From Microbacterium sp. Nx66 (GTDB lineage: Bacteria; Actinomycetota; Actinomycetes; Actinomycetales; Microbacteriaceae), in assembly GCF_904066215.1 (NCBI RefSeq), contig NZ_LR880474.1:2356001-2420000 (forward strand): DNA of 64,000 bases. The letters are read 5' to 3'. The notes under the pieces are model-generated. The model had not been told where the DNA came from. It ran no database searches and saw only the letters and a program-made list of their open reading frames with translations. Below, piece after piece: positions 51,435-59,960 of the stretch. The position numbers were made by a program, and so were the translations under genes. Position 1 is the first letter of the stretch. Each line of letters opens with the position of its first letter.

Positions 51435-51914
51435 ATGACGGTGAACGATATGGCCACTCTGCTCGACGCGACCGATCGCCGTATCCTCGCCGTGCTCGAC
51501 ACCGACCCGCGACGTCCGGTCGCCCTCATCGCTCAGGATTTGGGTCTTGCCCGCGGGACCGTGCATGCGCGCCTCGAACGTCTGGAGTCGAGCGGCCGAC
51601 TGCGCCCGCACAGCGCCCGTGTCCTCCCCGCGGCACTCGGCCGCGGCGTGGCGGCATCGATCCTCGTGGAGTTGGACCAGCATCAGATCACCGCCGCCAT
51701 CGAGGCGCTCAGCCGCATCCCCGAGGTGCTGGAGTGCTTCGCCCCCGCCGGGGACACCGACCTGCTCCTGCGCGTCGTCGCGACCAGCCCCGACGACCTC
51801 TACCGCGTGGCCGAAGTCGTGCGCCTGTGCCCCGGCATCCTGCGCACGTCGACGAGCCTGTTCCTCCGTGAGGTCATCCCGTATCGCGTGAGTGCACTCC
51901 TGCAGGCGGAGTGA
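51435..51914 (+). CDS. Lrp/AsnC-family transcriptional regulator
   Basis: 159 residues from ATG 51435. HTH (LIAQDLGLARGTVHARLERLESSGRL) followed by the RAM/AsnC ligand domain (SILVELDQHQITAAIEALSRI, GDTDLLLRVVAT). An earlier in-frame start (51357) would place the palindrome in the coding region and is rejected. Lrp proteins sense amino acids, fitting a neighbouring D/L-amino-acid cluster. No target other than itself can be shown. Confidence 0.92.
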   Translation: MTVNDMATLLDATDRRILAVLDTDPRRPVALIAQDLGLARGTVHARLERLESSGRLRPHSARVLPAALGRGVAASILVELDQHQITAAIEALSRIPEVLECFAPAGDTDLLLRVVATSPDDLYRVAEVVRLCPGILRTSTSLFLREVIPYRVSALLQAE

Positions 51915-51960
51915 GCGGGGCCGCGCGCAGGACGGGACCCGCGCGTGAACGCGCGCGGGC

Positions 51961-52893
51961 TCAGCCGATGATGCGGGCTCCGGGCACGGCGCCGTGCACG
52001 TGCAGTGGATCGAGGCCGCCTTCGCGGAGAGCCGTCTGCACCGCCTGCGCGGACTCGGGATCCGCGCAGAGCAGCGCCACGGTCGGCCCTGATCCCGAGA
52101 CGAGGCCGTGCAGCGCACCGGCCGCGACCCCGCGTTCGATGGTGTGGGCCAGATCCGGTCGCAGGTCCAGGGCGGCCGCCTGGAGGTCATTGTGGAGCGC
52201 GTCCGCGAGCTGCCAGGCATCTCCGGTCCGCAGCGCCTGCAGCACCGGGATCGGCACGTCGAGCGAGAGCGGCGGGTCGTCGGCGAGCGCGCCCTCCTCC
52301 TCGCGCAGCTCATCGAGCCGGGTGTACACGGCGGGGGTGGACAGTCCCTCGTCGCTGGTCACCAGCAGCCAATCGAAGCGGCCGCGGGCGAGGGCCGGAT
52401 TCAGCTGATCGCCGCGGCCGGTGCCGACGGCGGTGCCGCCGTGCAGCGCGAACGGCACGTCGGCGCCGAGCCGCGCGGCCAGATCGTGCAGCCGTGCAGC
52501 CGAGAGTCCCGTGCCCCAGAGGGCATCGCACGCGACCAGCGCGGCTGCCGCGTCCGCGGAACCGCCGCCCATGCCGCCCGCGACGGGGACGCTCTTGCGG
52601 ATCCGCAGCGCCACCCCGCCCGGATGATCGGTCGCCATGGCCAGCAGCTTGGCCGCGCGCATCGCGAGGTTCCGGTCGTCGAGCGGAACCGAGCCGTCGT
52701 CCTCCACGCCTGACACCGTGAGGGAGAAGTCGTCGGCCTCCCTGGCGATCACGTCCTCGTAGAGCGACACCGCCTGGAAGACCGTTGCGAGGGCGTGATA
52801 GCCGTCGTCATGGCGTCCGCCGACCCCGAGGTAGACGTTGATCTTCCCCGGCGCGCGCACGTGCACGGACCGGGAGGACGCGGCGAGGCTCAT
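51961..52893 (-). CDS. ispE: 4-diphosphocytidyl-2-C-methyl-D-erythritol kinase
   Basis: 310 residues. GHMP kinase of the MEP isoprenoid pathway, phosphorylating CDP-ME. KINVYLGVGGRHDDGYH starts the fold; the ATP loop is PVAGGMGGGSADAAAAL; the third motif is VSGSGPTVALL. It begins 7 bp after the aldo-keto reductase stop. rsmA-ispE is a conserved actinobacterial pair, here interrupted by that reductase gene. Confidence 0.96.
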   Translation of the reverse strand: MSLAASSRSVHVRAPGKINVYLGVGGRHDDGYHALATVFQAVSLYEDVIAREADDFSLTVSGVEDDGSVPLDDRNLAMRAAKLLAMATDHPGGVALRIRKSVPVAGGMGGGSADAAAALVACDALWGTGLSAARLHDLAARLGADVPFALHGGTAVGTGRGDQLNPALARGRFDWLLVTSDEGLSTPAVYTRLDELREEEGALADDPPLSLDVPIPVLQALRTGDAWQLADALHNDLQAAALDLRPDLAHTIERGVAAGALHGLVSGSGPTVALLCADPESAQAVQTALREGGLDPLHVHGAVPGARIIG

Positions 52894-52900
52894 GAGCGGA

Positions 52901-53968
52901 TCACAGGTCCGACGAGGTCGCCCACAGGTTGACGTCGATGGCGCCGGCGAGCTCGTCGATGCGGCGGAGTTCCTCGTCGGTGAAGGCGGGGCCGTCCAGG
53001 GCCGCGAGGTTCTCGTCGAGCTGCTCCGTGCGGGACGCTCCGATGAGAGCAGAGGCGACGACCGGGGTACGCAGCGTCCACTGCAGGGCGAGCTGTGCGA
53101 GCGACTGTCCCCGGCCCTGGGCGACCTCGTTCAGCGCGCGGAGCGTCTGGACGGCGTCATCGGTCAGTTTGCCCTTCGGCAGCGAACCGCGCTGCTGCGC
53201 GCGCTCGGCGGTGCCGTCACCGAGGTACTTGTCGGTGAGCAGCCCCTGGGCGAGCGGGGTGAAGGCGATGGCGCCGAGGCCCGACTCCTCGAGGGTCTGC
53301 GTGAGGCCGTCCTCGATCCAGCGGTTGAGGATCGAGTACGCGGGCTGGTGGATGACGAGCGGCGTCCCCAGCTCCTTCGCCACGGCGACGGCCTCGGCCG
53401 TGCGCTCGGCGCTGTAGGAGGAGATGCCGACATACAGCGCCTTGCCCTGGCGGACCAGGGTGTCGAGAGCACCGACCGTCTCGGCGATCGGGGTGACCGG
53501 GTCGACGCGGTGCGAGTAGAAGATGTCGACGTAGTCCAGCCCCATGCGCGTGAGGGACTGCTCCGCGCTCGCGAGGATGTACTTCCGGCTCGCGTAGTCG
53601 CCGTACGGGCCGGGCCACATGTCCCAGCCGGCCTTCGACGAGATGATCAGCTCGTCGCGGTACGGACGCAGGTCCTCCGCGAAGATGCGACCGAAGTTCT
53701 TCTCGGCGGAGCCGTACGGCGGGCCGTAGTTGTTCGCCAGGTCGAAGTGCGTGATCCCGTGATCGAACGCGTGGCGCAGGAGCGCCCGCTGGTTGTCGAG
53801 TGGGATGTTGTCGCCGAAGTTCCACCAGAGCCCGAGCGAGATCGGGGGGAGGTACAGGCCGGAGGAGCCGACCTGACGGTAGGCGAACCGTCCGTAGCGG
53901 CCCTCGTCGGCGGCGTACGGACGGTGCAGCTCGGGGACATCGGGGCGGAAGCGGGGGGAGTCGGTCAC
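52901..53968 (-). CDS. Aldo/keto reductase (YghZ/GPR-like)
   Basis: 355 residues, GTG start. The catalytic tetrad residues are visible: Asp and Tyr in HFDLANNYGPPYGSAE, Lys in IISSKAGWD, His in FYSHRVDP. NADPH-binding C-terminal segment LIGASRTEQLDENLAAL is present. Closest in style to L-glyceraldehyde 3-phosphate reductase (YghZ), which may detoxify aldehydes. It is inserted between rsmA and ispE; TAATCT (53975-53980) 6 nt before the GTG is a possible leaderless promoter. Confidence 0.9.
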   Translation of the reverse strand: MTDSPRFRPDVPELHRPYAADEGRYGRFAYRQVGSSGLYLPPISLGLWWNFGDNIPLDNQRALLRHAFDHGITHFDLANNYGPPYGSAEKNFGRIFAEDLRPYRDELIISSKAGWDMWPGPYGDYASRKYILASAEQSLTRMGLDYVDIFYSHRVDPVTPIAETVGALDTLVRQGKALYVGISSYSAERTAEAVAVAKELGTPLVIHQPAYSILNRWIEDGLTQTLEESGLGAIAFTPLAQGLLTDKYLGDGTAERAQQRGSLPKGKLTDDAVQTLRALNEVAQGRGQSLAQLALQWTLRTPVVASALIGASRTEQLDENLAALDGPAFTDEELRRIDELAGAIDVNLWATSSDL

Positions 53969-53974
53969 CGTGCC

Positions 53975-53980
53975 AGATTA
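53975..53980 (-). promoter_or_regulatory. Candidate leaderless -10 for the aldo-keto reductase gene
   Basis: TAATCT on the minus strand ends six bases before the GTG start, the distance expected when transcription begins at the start codon. It overlaps the rsmA stop. A -35 is not clear. Confidence 0.4.
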
Positions 53981-54847
53981 GCCGCTGACGCCGGAACCCT
54001 CGATCGCCGTTGCGTGCTGGGCGATCCGCTGGTAGTCGTCGACCGTGAGGTCCTCCCCGCGGGCCGTCGGGGCGACGCCGGCGGCGGTCAGCACCTCGAT
54101 CGCCGCGGCGGAGCTGCCGAAGACCCCGGAGAGGGCCTGCCGCAGCATCTTGCGGCGCTGGTTGAAGGCCGCATCGACGATCGCGAAGGTGCGTCGGCGC
54201 TCCTCCACCGGTCCGCGCTCCCCCTCGGAGCGGTCGAAGCCGACGAGGAGGCTGTCCACGTTCGGCACCGGCCAGAAGACCTGCCGGGAGACGTTCCCGG
54301 TGAGCTTCCACTCGCCGTACCAGGCGGCCTTGACGCTCGGCGAGCCGTAGATCTTCGATCCGGGCTTCGCGGCCAGGCGCTCGGCCACCTCGGCCTGCAC
54401 CATCACGACGCCCCGCTGCAGGTACGGGAAGGTCTCCAGGAAGTGCAGCAGGACGGGCACCGACACGTTGTACGGCAGGTTCGCGACGAGGACGGTCGGC
54501 TCGCCCGGCAGCTCCGTCACGCGGAGGGCGTCCGCGTCGACCACCGTCAGCATCCCCTCCGGCACGCCGTGCTCGGCCGCGGTCTGCGGCAGGCGGGCGG
54601 CCAGGCGGTGGTCGATCTCCACGGCGGTGACCGCGGCCCCCGCCTCGAGGATCGCGAGGGTCAGGGACCCGAGTCCCGGTCCGACCTCCACCACCCGCTC
54701 CCCCTGCTGCACGCGGGCGGCCTGGACGATCTTGCGGACGGTGTTCGCGTCGACGACGAAGTTCTGCCCGAGCTTCTTGGTGGGGGTGACATCGAGCTCG
54801 GCGGCCAGACGGCGGATCTCGGTGGCCCCGAGCAACGTGACGGTCAT
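53978..54847 (-). CDS. rsmA: 16S rRNA dimethyladenosine transferase (KsgA)
   Basis: 289 residues. Dimethylates two adjacent adenosines near the 3' end of 16S rRNA. SAM site [29 protein letters not shown], catalytic [11 protein letters not shown] and the C-terminal domain with [15 protein letters not shown]. Start ATG ending 54847. It is directly followed by the reductase and ispE genes; it normally follows tatD and metG, which here lie beyond an opposite-strand MFS gene. Confidence 0.96.
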   Translation of the reverse strand: MTVTLLGATEIRRLAAELDVTPTKKLGQNFVVDANTVRKIVQAARVQQGERVVEVGPGLGSLTLAILEAGAAVTAVEIDHRLAARLPQTAAEHGVPEGMLTVVDADALRVTELPGEPTVLVANLPYNVSVPVLLHFLETFPYLQRGVVMVQAEVAERLAAKPGSKIYGSPSVKAAWYGEWKLTGNVSRQVFWPVPNVDSLLVGFDRSEGERGPVEERRRTFAIVDAAFNQRRKMLRQALSGVFGSSAAAIEVLTAAGVAPTARGEDLTVDDYQRIAQHATAIEGSGVSG

Positions 54848-54944
54848 GGATCCATTCTCCCGGATGACGAGCCGTGCCCGGATCCTGGGTGGGTTCCTGG
54901 GTGAGTTCCTCGGCAGTGTCCGTGATCATCGCTATCCTTCGGAG

Positions 54945-56231
54945 GTGCCCTCCCTCGGTGAACTGATCGCTCCGCGGCGCCTGGGCAGGGATTTCCGCTG
55001 GCTGCTCGCGTCGTCGTGGACGAGCAACATCGGAGACGGAGTGGCGCTGGCCGCCGCTCCCCTGCTCATCGCTTCGATGACGTCGTCGCCGATCCTCGTG
55101 GCCTCCGGTGCCATCCTGCAGTTCCTGCCGTGGCTGCTCTTCGGCCTGCACGCCGGGGCGATCGCCGACCGCTTCGATCGGCGGCGCCTGGTGATGACCG
55201 CCAATGCCGTGCGCGCCGTCGTGCTCGCCGCCCTCTGCGTGTTCCTCGTGACGGGAACGGCGAACATCGGGATCGTGCTGGCCGTCGCGTTCCTCTACGG
55301 CACCGCGGAGGTCTTCGTCGACACCGCGGGGAGCACGTTGCTGCCGATGCTCGTGAAGCCGGCTGACCTCGGCATCGGCAACGCACGGCTGCAGGCGGGA
55401 TATCTCGTGGCGAACCAGTTCGCCGGACCGCCGCTGGGCGCCTTCCTCTTCGCCGCCGGGAGCGCGTGGCCGTTCCTCGTCGAAGTCCTGTGCGTGACGC
55501 TCGCCATCGTCCTGATCTCCCGGATGGCGCGCACCCCCGTGCCGCCGCGGGAGACCGAGACCCACCCGCCGGTGCACACCGACATCGCGGAGGGGCTGCG
55601 CTGGCTGTGGCGCAACCCGCCGGTGCGGATGCTCGTGCTCATCATCCTCGTCTTCAACGTGACGTGGGCCGCACCGTGGGGCGTGCTCGTGCTCTACGCC
55701 ACCGAGCACCTGCAGATGGGGCCCGTGGGCTACGGCGCCCTCACCACGGCGTCCGCGGCGGGCGGCATCGTCGCGACGCTGAGCTTCGGCTGGCTGGAGC
55801 GGCACGTGTCCTTCGCGACCCTGATGCGCATCGTGCTCTCGCTCGAAGTGCTCATGCACCTCGCCTTCGCGCTGACCACCACGGGCACGGTCGCCCTCGT
55901 CATCATGTTCTTCTTCGGCGCGTACGCCTTCGTGTGGGGCACGATCTCCACGACCGTCCGGCAGCGACTCGTCCCCGCGTCCCTGCAGGGGCGCGTCGCC
56001 TCGGTCAACATGGTCGGCGTCTTCGGCGGCATGATCGTCGGCCAGGCCCTCGGCGGCGTCATCGCGCAGACCTGGGGCCTGACGGCACCGTGGTGGTTCG
56101 CGTTCGGCGGGGCGGCGATCACCCTGGTGCTGGTGTGGAAGCCCATCTCGCACATCGTCAGTGCGAAGCCCGTCGCCGAGACGGGGCCGGACGACGTCGA
56201 GCCGGAGGATCAGTCGGCGAACGAGCCGTAG
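54945..56231 (+). CDS. MFS transporter (EntS/MFS_3-like)
   Basis: 428 residues with twelve membrane segments; MFS_3-like exporter signature LQFLPWLLFGLHAGAIADRF and RLVMTANAVRAVVLAAL. The GTG start at 54945 is chosen because TATCCT (54932-54937) lies seven bases before it, which suits a leaderless mRNA; GGAG immediately adjacent is too close for normal initiation. It overlaps the convergent tatD gene end by 22 bp. The exported compound is unknown. It is inserted between rsmA and tatD on the opposite strand. Confidence 0.85.
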   Translation: MPSLGELIAPRRLGRDFRWLLASSWTSNIGDGVALAAAPLLIASMTSSPILVASGAILQFLPWLLFGLHAGAIADRFDRRRLVMTANAVRAVVLAALCVFLVTGTANIGIVLAVAFLYGTAEVFVDTAGSTLLPMLVKPADLGIGNARLQAGYLVANQFAGPPLGAFLFAAGSAWPFLVEVLCVTLAIVLISRMARTPVPPRETETHPPVHTDIAEGLRWLWRNPPVRMLVLIILVFNVTWAAPWGVLVLYATEHLQMGPVGYGALTTASAAGGIVATLSFGWLERHVSFATLMRIVLSLEVLMHLAFALTTTGTVALVIMFFFGAYAFVWGTISTTVRQRLVPASLQGRVASVNMVGVFGGMIVGQALGGVIAQTWGLTAPWWFAFGGAAITLVLVWKPISHIVSAKPVAETGPDDVEPEDQSANEP

Positions 56232-57106
56232 ACCCGGAGGGTGTTCTCGGCGAGCTGCGCGGAGAGATCGTCCACGTCCAGGCCGAGCTCCGCGGCCAGG
56301 AATCGCACCGTGAGCGGCACGAGGTACGGCGCGTTCGGGCGGCCCCGCAGCGGGACCGGCGTGAGGAACGGGGCGTCCGTCTCGACGAGGAGGCGGTCGA
56401 GCGGCGTGACCTTGAGGGCGTCCCGCAGGTTCTGCGCGTTCTTGAACGTCACGTTCCCGGCGAACGAGAGGTAGTACCCGGCATCGGCGCAGACCCGCGC
56501 CATCGCCTCGTCCCCCGAGAAACAGTGGAACACGGTGCGCTCGGGAGCGCCGACCCGCGTCAGCGTCTCGAGCACGGCCTCGTGCGCATCCCGGTCGTGG
56601 ATCTGCATCGCGATGCCGTGCTTCTTCGCGAGCGCGATGTGCGCCTCGAAGGAGGCGAACTGCGGAGCGCGGCGCTCCGGCTCGGTGCGGAAGAAGTCGA
56701 GCCCGGTCTCGCCGATCGCGCGCGTGCGCGGATGCGCGGCGAGCTCGTCGATCACGGCGAGCGCCTCGTCGAGACGGCCCTCCTCCGCGTACGTCGGGGC
56801 GTCGTTCGGGTGGATGGCGACCGCGGCGAGGACGCGCGGATCGGAGTGGGCGGCCTCGACCGCCCAGCGGGACGACTCGATGTCTCCGGACGCCTGCACG
56901 ACCCCGATGACGCCGACGGCCTCGGCCCGGTCGAGCTGGGCTTTGAGGGAAAGCCCCTGGGTCCCTGAGCCTGTCGAAGGGCCATCGGCGATCTCGAGGT
57001 GCGCGTGATTGTCGTAGACGGGCACGGCGAGGGGTTCCGGGGCCGCCGGGTAGGTCCGATCCTTGCGCCCGTCGCCCGAGCGCTCGCGCACGTAGGTCTC
57101 CGCCAT
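56210..57106 (-). CDS. tatD: TatD-family metal-dependent hydrolase (YcfH-like) with a repeat insert
   Basis: 298 residues. TIM-barrel hydrolase/DNase; metal ligands in DNHAHLE (HxH), GETGLDFF, IHDRDAHEAV, HCFSGD and TDAPFLTP. After the first motif a GPSTGSGTQGLSL segment is present that family members lack. It is encoded by the CCCTGAGCCTGTCGAAGGG element (56963-56981) in the same frame as the ABC-F linker. The start is the ATG ending at 57106. It follows metG after 17 bp. Confidence 0.92.
   Translation of the reverse strand: MAETYVRERSGDGRKDRTYPAAPEPLAVPVYDNHAHLEIADGPSTGSGTQGLSLKAQLDRAEAVGVIGVVQASGDIESSRWAVEAAHSDPRVLAAVAIHPNDAPTYAEEGRLDEALAVIDELAAHPRTRAIGETGLDFFRTEPERRAPQFASFEAHIALAKKHGIAMQIHDRDAHEAVLETLTRVGAPERTVFHCFSGDEAMARVCADAGYYLSFAGNVTFKNAQNLRDALKVTPLDRLLVETDAPFLTPVPLRGRPNAPYLVPLTVRFLAAELGLDVDDLSAQLAENTLRVYGSFAD
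56954..56981. repeat. In-frame repeat insertion in tatD
   Basis: CCCCTGGGTCCCTGAGCCTG followed by TCGAAGGG. It shares the word CCCTGAGC(C/T)TGTCGAAGGG with the ABC-F minisatellite end (23337-23355). Both are read in the same phase and give ST-S/G-SGTQ in the protein. Confidence 0.85.
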
Positions 57107-57123
57107 GGTGTCCTGCCCGGATG

Positions 57124-58701
57124 TCAGGCCGTGGACTCCACGCGCGGGAACAGCGGCGCGAGGCCGTTGACGCTCGTGCCCGGCTTCAGCACGCCCCAGG
57201 CGCCGGCCTCGCGGATCGGCTGGTCCTGCAGGCGGCCGAGGGTCTCCGCGGCGCCGAGGGCGATCCACAGCTTCTCGGTGGACTGCGGCATCACCGGCGA
57301 CAGCAGCACGGCGAGCGCGCGCAGCCCCTCGGCGCACGTGTAGAGCACGGTGCCCAGACGCTCGCGCTGGTCCTCGTCGCGGGCGAGCGCCCACGGCTCG
57401 TTCTCGGTGATGTACCCGTTGAGCGCGTCGACGATGGTCCAGATCGCGGAGATGGCCTCGTCGATGCGGAACTGGCCGATCGCGGCGTCCGCCTTCGTCG
57501 CGGCGTCCGCCACGATCTTCTGGATCGCGAGATCCGCCTCGGTGTACGCGGCCGCCGGCGGCACGATGCCCTCGAAGTACTTCTCGATCATCGCGGTCGT
57601 GCGCGAGGCGAGGTTGCCGAAGCCGTTCGCGAGCTCGGCCTGGTACCGGGCGGAGAGGTCCTCCCAGGAGAAGGAGCCGTCCTGACCGAACGCGATCGCG
57701 GACAGGAAGTAGAAGCGGTACGCGTCGGAGCCGAAGACGTCGGTGATCTCGGTCGGCGCGATACCCGTGAGCTTCGACTTCGACATCTTCTCGCCGCCCA
57801 CGAGCAGCCAGCCGTGCGCGAACACGCCCTTCGGGACGTCGAGCCCCGCCGCCATCAGCAGCGCGGGCCAGATCACGGCGTGGAAGCGCAGGATGTCCTT
57901 GCCGACCACGTGGTAGGCGGGCCAGCGGCGCTCGAAGGTCTCCTCGTCGGAGCCGTAGCCGACGGCCGTGGCGTAGTTGAGCAGCGCGTCGACCCACACG
58001 TAGATGACGTGCGACTCGTCCCACGGCAGCGGGATGCCCCAGTCGAAGGTCGAGCGGGAGATCGAGAGGTCCTTGAGGCCCTGGCTCACGAACGAGACGA
58101 CCTCGTTGCGCGCCGAGTCGGGCCGCACGAAGTCGGGCTCGGTCTTGTAGAGCTCGAGCAGGCGGTCCTGGAACTCGCTGAGCTTGAAGAAGTAGTTCTT
58201 CTCCTGCAGCAGCTCGAGCGGCTTCGAGTGGATCGCGCAGACCTTCAGCCCCTCGAACGGACCCGTGCCGTCGACGATCTCCGATTCCGGCTTGAACTCC
58301 TCGCAGCCCACACAGTAGAGCGCCTCGTACTCTCCCGCGTAGATGTACCCGCGGTCGTACAGGCGCTGGAAGAACGTCTGCACGTTCGCCTCATGCCGCT
58401 CCTGAGTGGTGCGGATGAAGTCGTCGTTCGCGACGTCGAGGGTCTTCAGCAGCGGGAACCAGCTCTCGCTGACGAGCTTGTCGACCCATTCCTGCGGGGT
58501 GACGCCGTTCGCCGCCGCGGCCCGCAGCATCTTCTGACCGTGCTCGTCCGTGCCCGTGAGCATCCATGTGTCGTCCCCCGCCTGACGGTGCCACCGCGCG
58601 AGGGTGTCGACGGCCACCGTCGTGTACCCGTGGCCGATGTGCGGCACATCGGAGGGGTAGTAGATGGGCGTGGTGATGTAGAAGGAGTCGCCAGCGGGCA
58701 T
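57124..58701 (-). CDS. metG: Methionyl-tRNA synthetase
   Basis: 525 residues. Class I fold: FYITTPIYYPSDVPHIGHGY with the HIGH variant HIGH, a CVGCEEFK zinc-type knuckle, KMSKS in GGEKMSKSKL, and the anticodon-binding helical end (FGNLASRTTAMIEKYFEG). No C-terminal tRNA-binding EMAP/Trbp111 extension is present. Start ATG ending 58701 (MPAGDSFYI). The TAGAAT hexamer ending seven bases before the ATG suggests a leaderless mRNA. Confidence 0.97.
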   Translation of the reverse strand: MPAGDSFYITTPIYYPSDVPHIGHGYTTVAVDTLARWHRQAGDDTWMLTGTDEHGQKMLRAAAANGVTPQEWVDKLVSESWFPLLKTLDVANDDFIRTTQERHEANVQTFFQRLYDRGYIYAGEYEALYCVGCEEFKPESEIVDGTGPFEGLKVCAIHSKPLELLQEKNYFFKLSEFQDRLLELYKTEPDFVRPDSARNEVVSFVSQGLKDLSISRSTFDWGIPLPWDESHVIYVWVDALLNYATAVGYGSDEETFERRWPAYHVVGKDILRFHAVIWPALLMAAGLDVPKGVFAHGWLLVGGEKMSKSKLTGIAPTEITDVFGSDAYRFYFLSAIAFGQDGSFSWEDLSARYQAELANGFGNLASRTTAMIEKYFEGIVPPAAAYTEADLAIQKIVADAATKADAAIGQFRIDEAISAIWTIVDALNGYITENEPWALARDEDQRERLGTVLYTCAEGLRALAVLLSPVMPQSTEKLWIALGAAETLGRLQDQPIREAGAWGVLKPGTSVNGLAPLFPRVESTA

Positions 58702-58708
58702 GGGGACA

Positions 58709-58714
58709 ATTCTA
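58709..58714 (-). promoter_or_regulatory. -10 element of metG, leaderless layout
   Basis: TAGAAT (minus strand), near-consensus TANNNT, spaced seven bases from the ATG at 58701, so transcription likely starts at the A of ATG. No Shine-Dalgarno is seen upstream of the ATG. Confidence 0.7.
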
Positions 58715-58750
58715 GGTGCCCCCATGCCCGTGGTTACGCCGTGCGGCTCG

Positions 58751-59920
58751 TCAGAGCCCATTGCGGCGGGCGACCTCGCCGAGCCAGGCCAGCGAGGGCT
58801 TCGGGAACCGCTCGAAGGTCTCGTGGTCGAAGCCGATGAGACCGAACGTCGGCCGGAATCCGCTCGCCCATTCGTAGTTGTCCAGCGCGCTCCAGTGCTG
58901 GTAGGCGCGGACCTCGATGCCGTCGCTGATGGCGCGGTGCAGCCCCTCCAGCGCCCCCTGCGTGTAGGCGATGCGCCGGGTGTCGTCGGCCGTGGCGATG
59001 CCGTTCTCCGTGACGAGCACGGGCACGCCGCCGCTGCGCTCCCACGCGCTGCGCACGCCCAGCTCGAGGGCCTCGGGGAAGAACTCCCAGCCCGTGAGTG
59101 TCGTCTCCACATCCGGCGACACCGGCAGCGGACCCTCCGGACCGATGAACGTGCGCGTGTAGGCCTGCACGCCCACGAAGTCGTCGCCGGCGGACTGCTC
59201 CAGGTACCAGTGGTCACGCGGGTCGCCGTACGTCGCGAGCATCTCGTCCGCGCCGGGCTCGCCTGTGGAGTGGAACGCCTGGGTGGCGATCGTCCACCCC
59301 GCCTGCACCCCGGGCACCGTGTGCAGGATCTCGGACGCGCGCCGGTGGGCCGTCAGCAGGGTGTCCGCGACGCCGAGGTCGGGGTTCGGGAGGCCGTAGG
59401 CGACGAGGTTCGCCGCGTCCTCTCCCCCGGCCAGCATCGCCGCGATGTTCGGTTCGTTGATCGTGCACACGTAGCGCACCCCATCGAGGATCGGCAGCAC
59501 CGTCTCGACGTAGCGGGAGAACAGGTCCACCGCGTCGTCCGCACGCCAGAAGCCGTCCTTCTGGAACCACTGCGGCACCGTGAAGTGCATGAGGGTGACC
59601 GTCGGGTCCAGACCGTTCTCCCGCGCGGTGTCGATCATCCGGCGGTAGTGGTCGAGCATCGCCCGCGAGACGAACCCGCGCTCCGGCTCGATCCTCGCCC
59701 ACTCGACCGAGAAGCGATAGGAGTTCAGCCCCGCCTCGGCGAGCAGCCGCATGTCCTCCGGATACCGGTGGAAGTGGTCGGCGGCGTCACCGGAGGGCTC
59801 GACCATGGTCGAGTCCGGCGCGTGTTCCATCGCCCACCAGTTGCTGGTGGTGTTGTTGCCCTCCACCTGGTGGGCGGCGGTCGCGGCGCCCCAGAGGAAG
59901 CCGTCGGGGAATGCGAGCAC
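58751..59920 (-). CDS. GH1 family glycosidase (beta-glucosidase-like)
   Basis: 389 residues. TIM barrel with acid/base Glu156 in TINEPN and nucleophile Glu305 in VTENG; the N-terminus FPDGFLWGAATAAHQVEG is the GH1 signature. No signal peptide, so it acts on imported sugar. GTG start ending 59920 with RBS GAGAGGAGC. Shorter than the common 440-480 residues of GH1. It lies 40 bp downstream of a Dpp-type importer operon, consistent with uptake of a beta-glycoside, though the sugar is unproven. Confidence 0.93.
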   Translation of the reverse strand: MLAFPDGFLWGAATAAHQVEGNNTTSNWWAMEHAPDSTMVEPSGDAADHFHRYPEDMRLLAEAGLNSYRFSVEWARIEPERGFVSRAMLDHYRRMIDTARENGLDPTVTLMHFTVPQWFQKDGFWRADDAVDLFSRYVETVLPILDGVRYVCTINEPNIAAMLAGGEDAANLVAYGLPNPDLGVADTLLTAHRRASEILHTVPGVQAGWTIATQAFHSTGEPGADEMLATYGDPRDHWYLEQSAGDDFVGVQAYTRTFIGPEGPLPVSPDVETTLTGWEFFPEALELGVRSAWERSGGVPVLVTENGIATADDTRRIAYTQGALEGLHRAISDGIEVRAYQHWSALDNYEWASGFRPTFGLIGFDHETFERFPKPSLAWLGEVARRNGL

Positions 59921-59960
59921 GGATGCGCTCCTCTCTCTTTCTTGCAGTCTTTCCCGGGCC

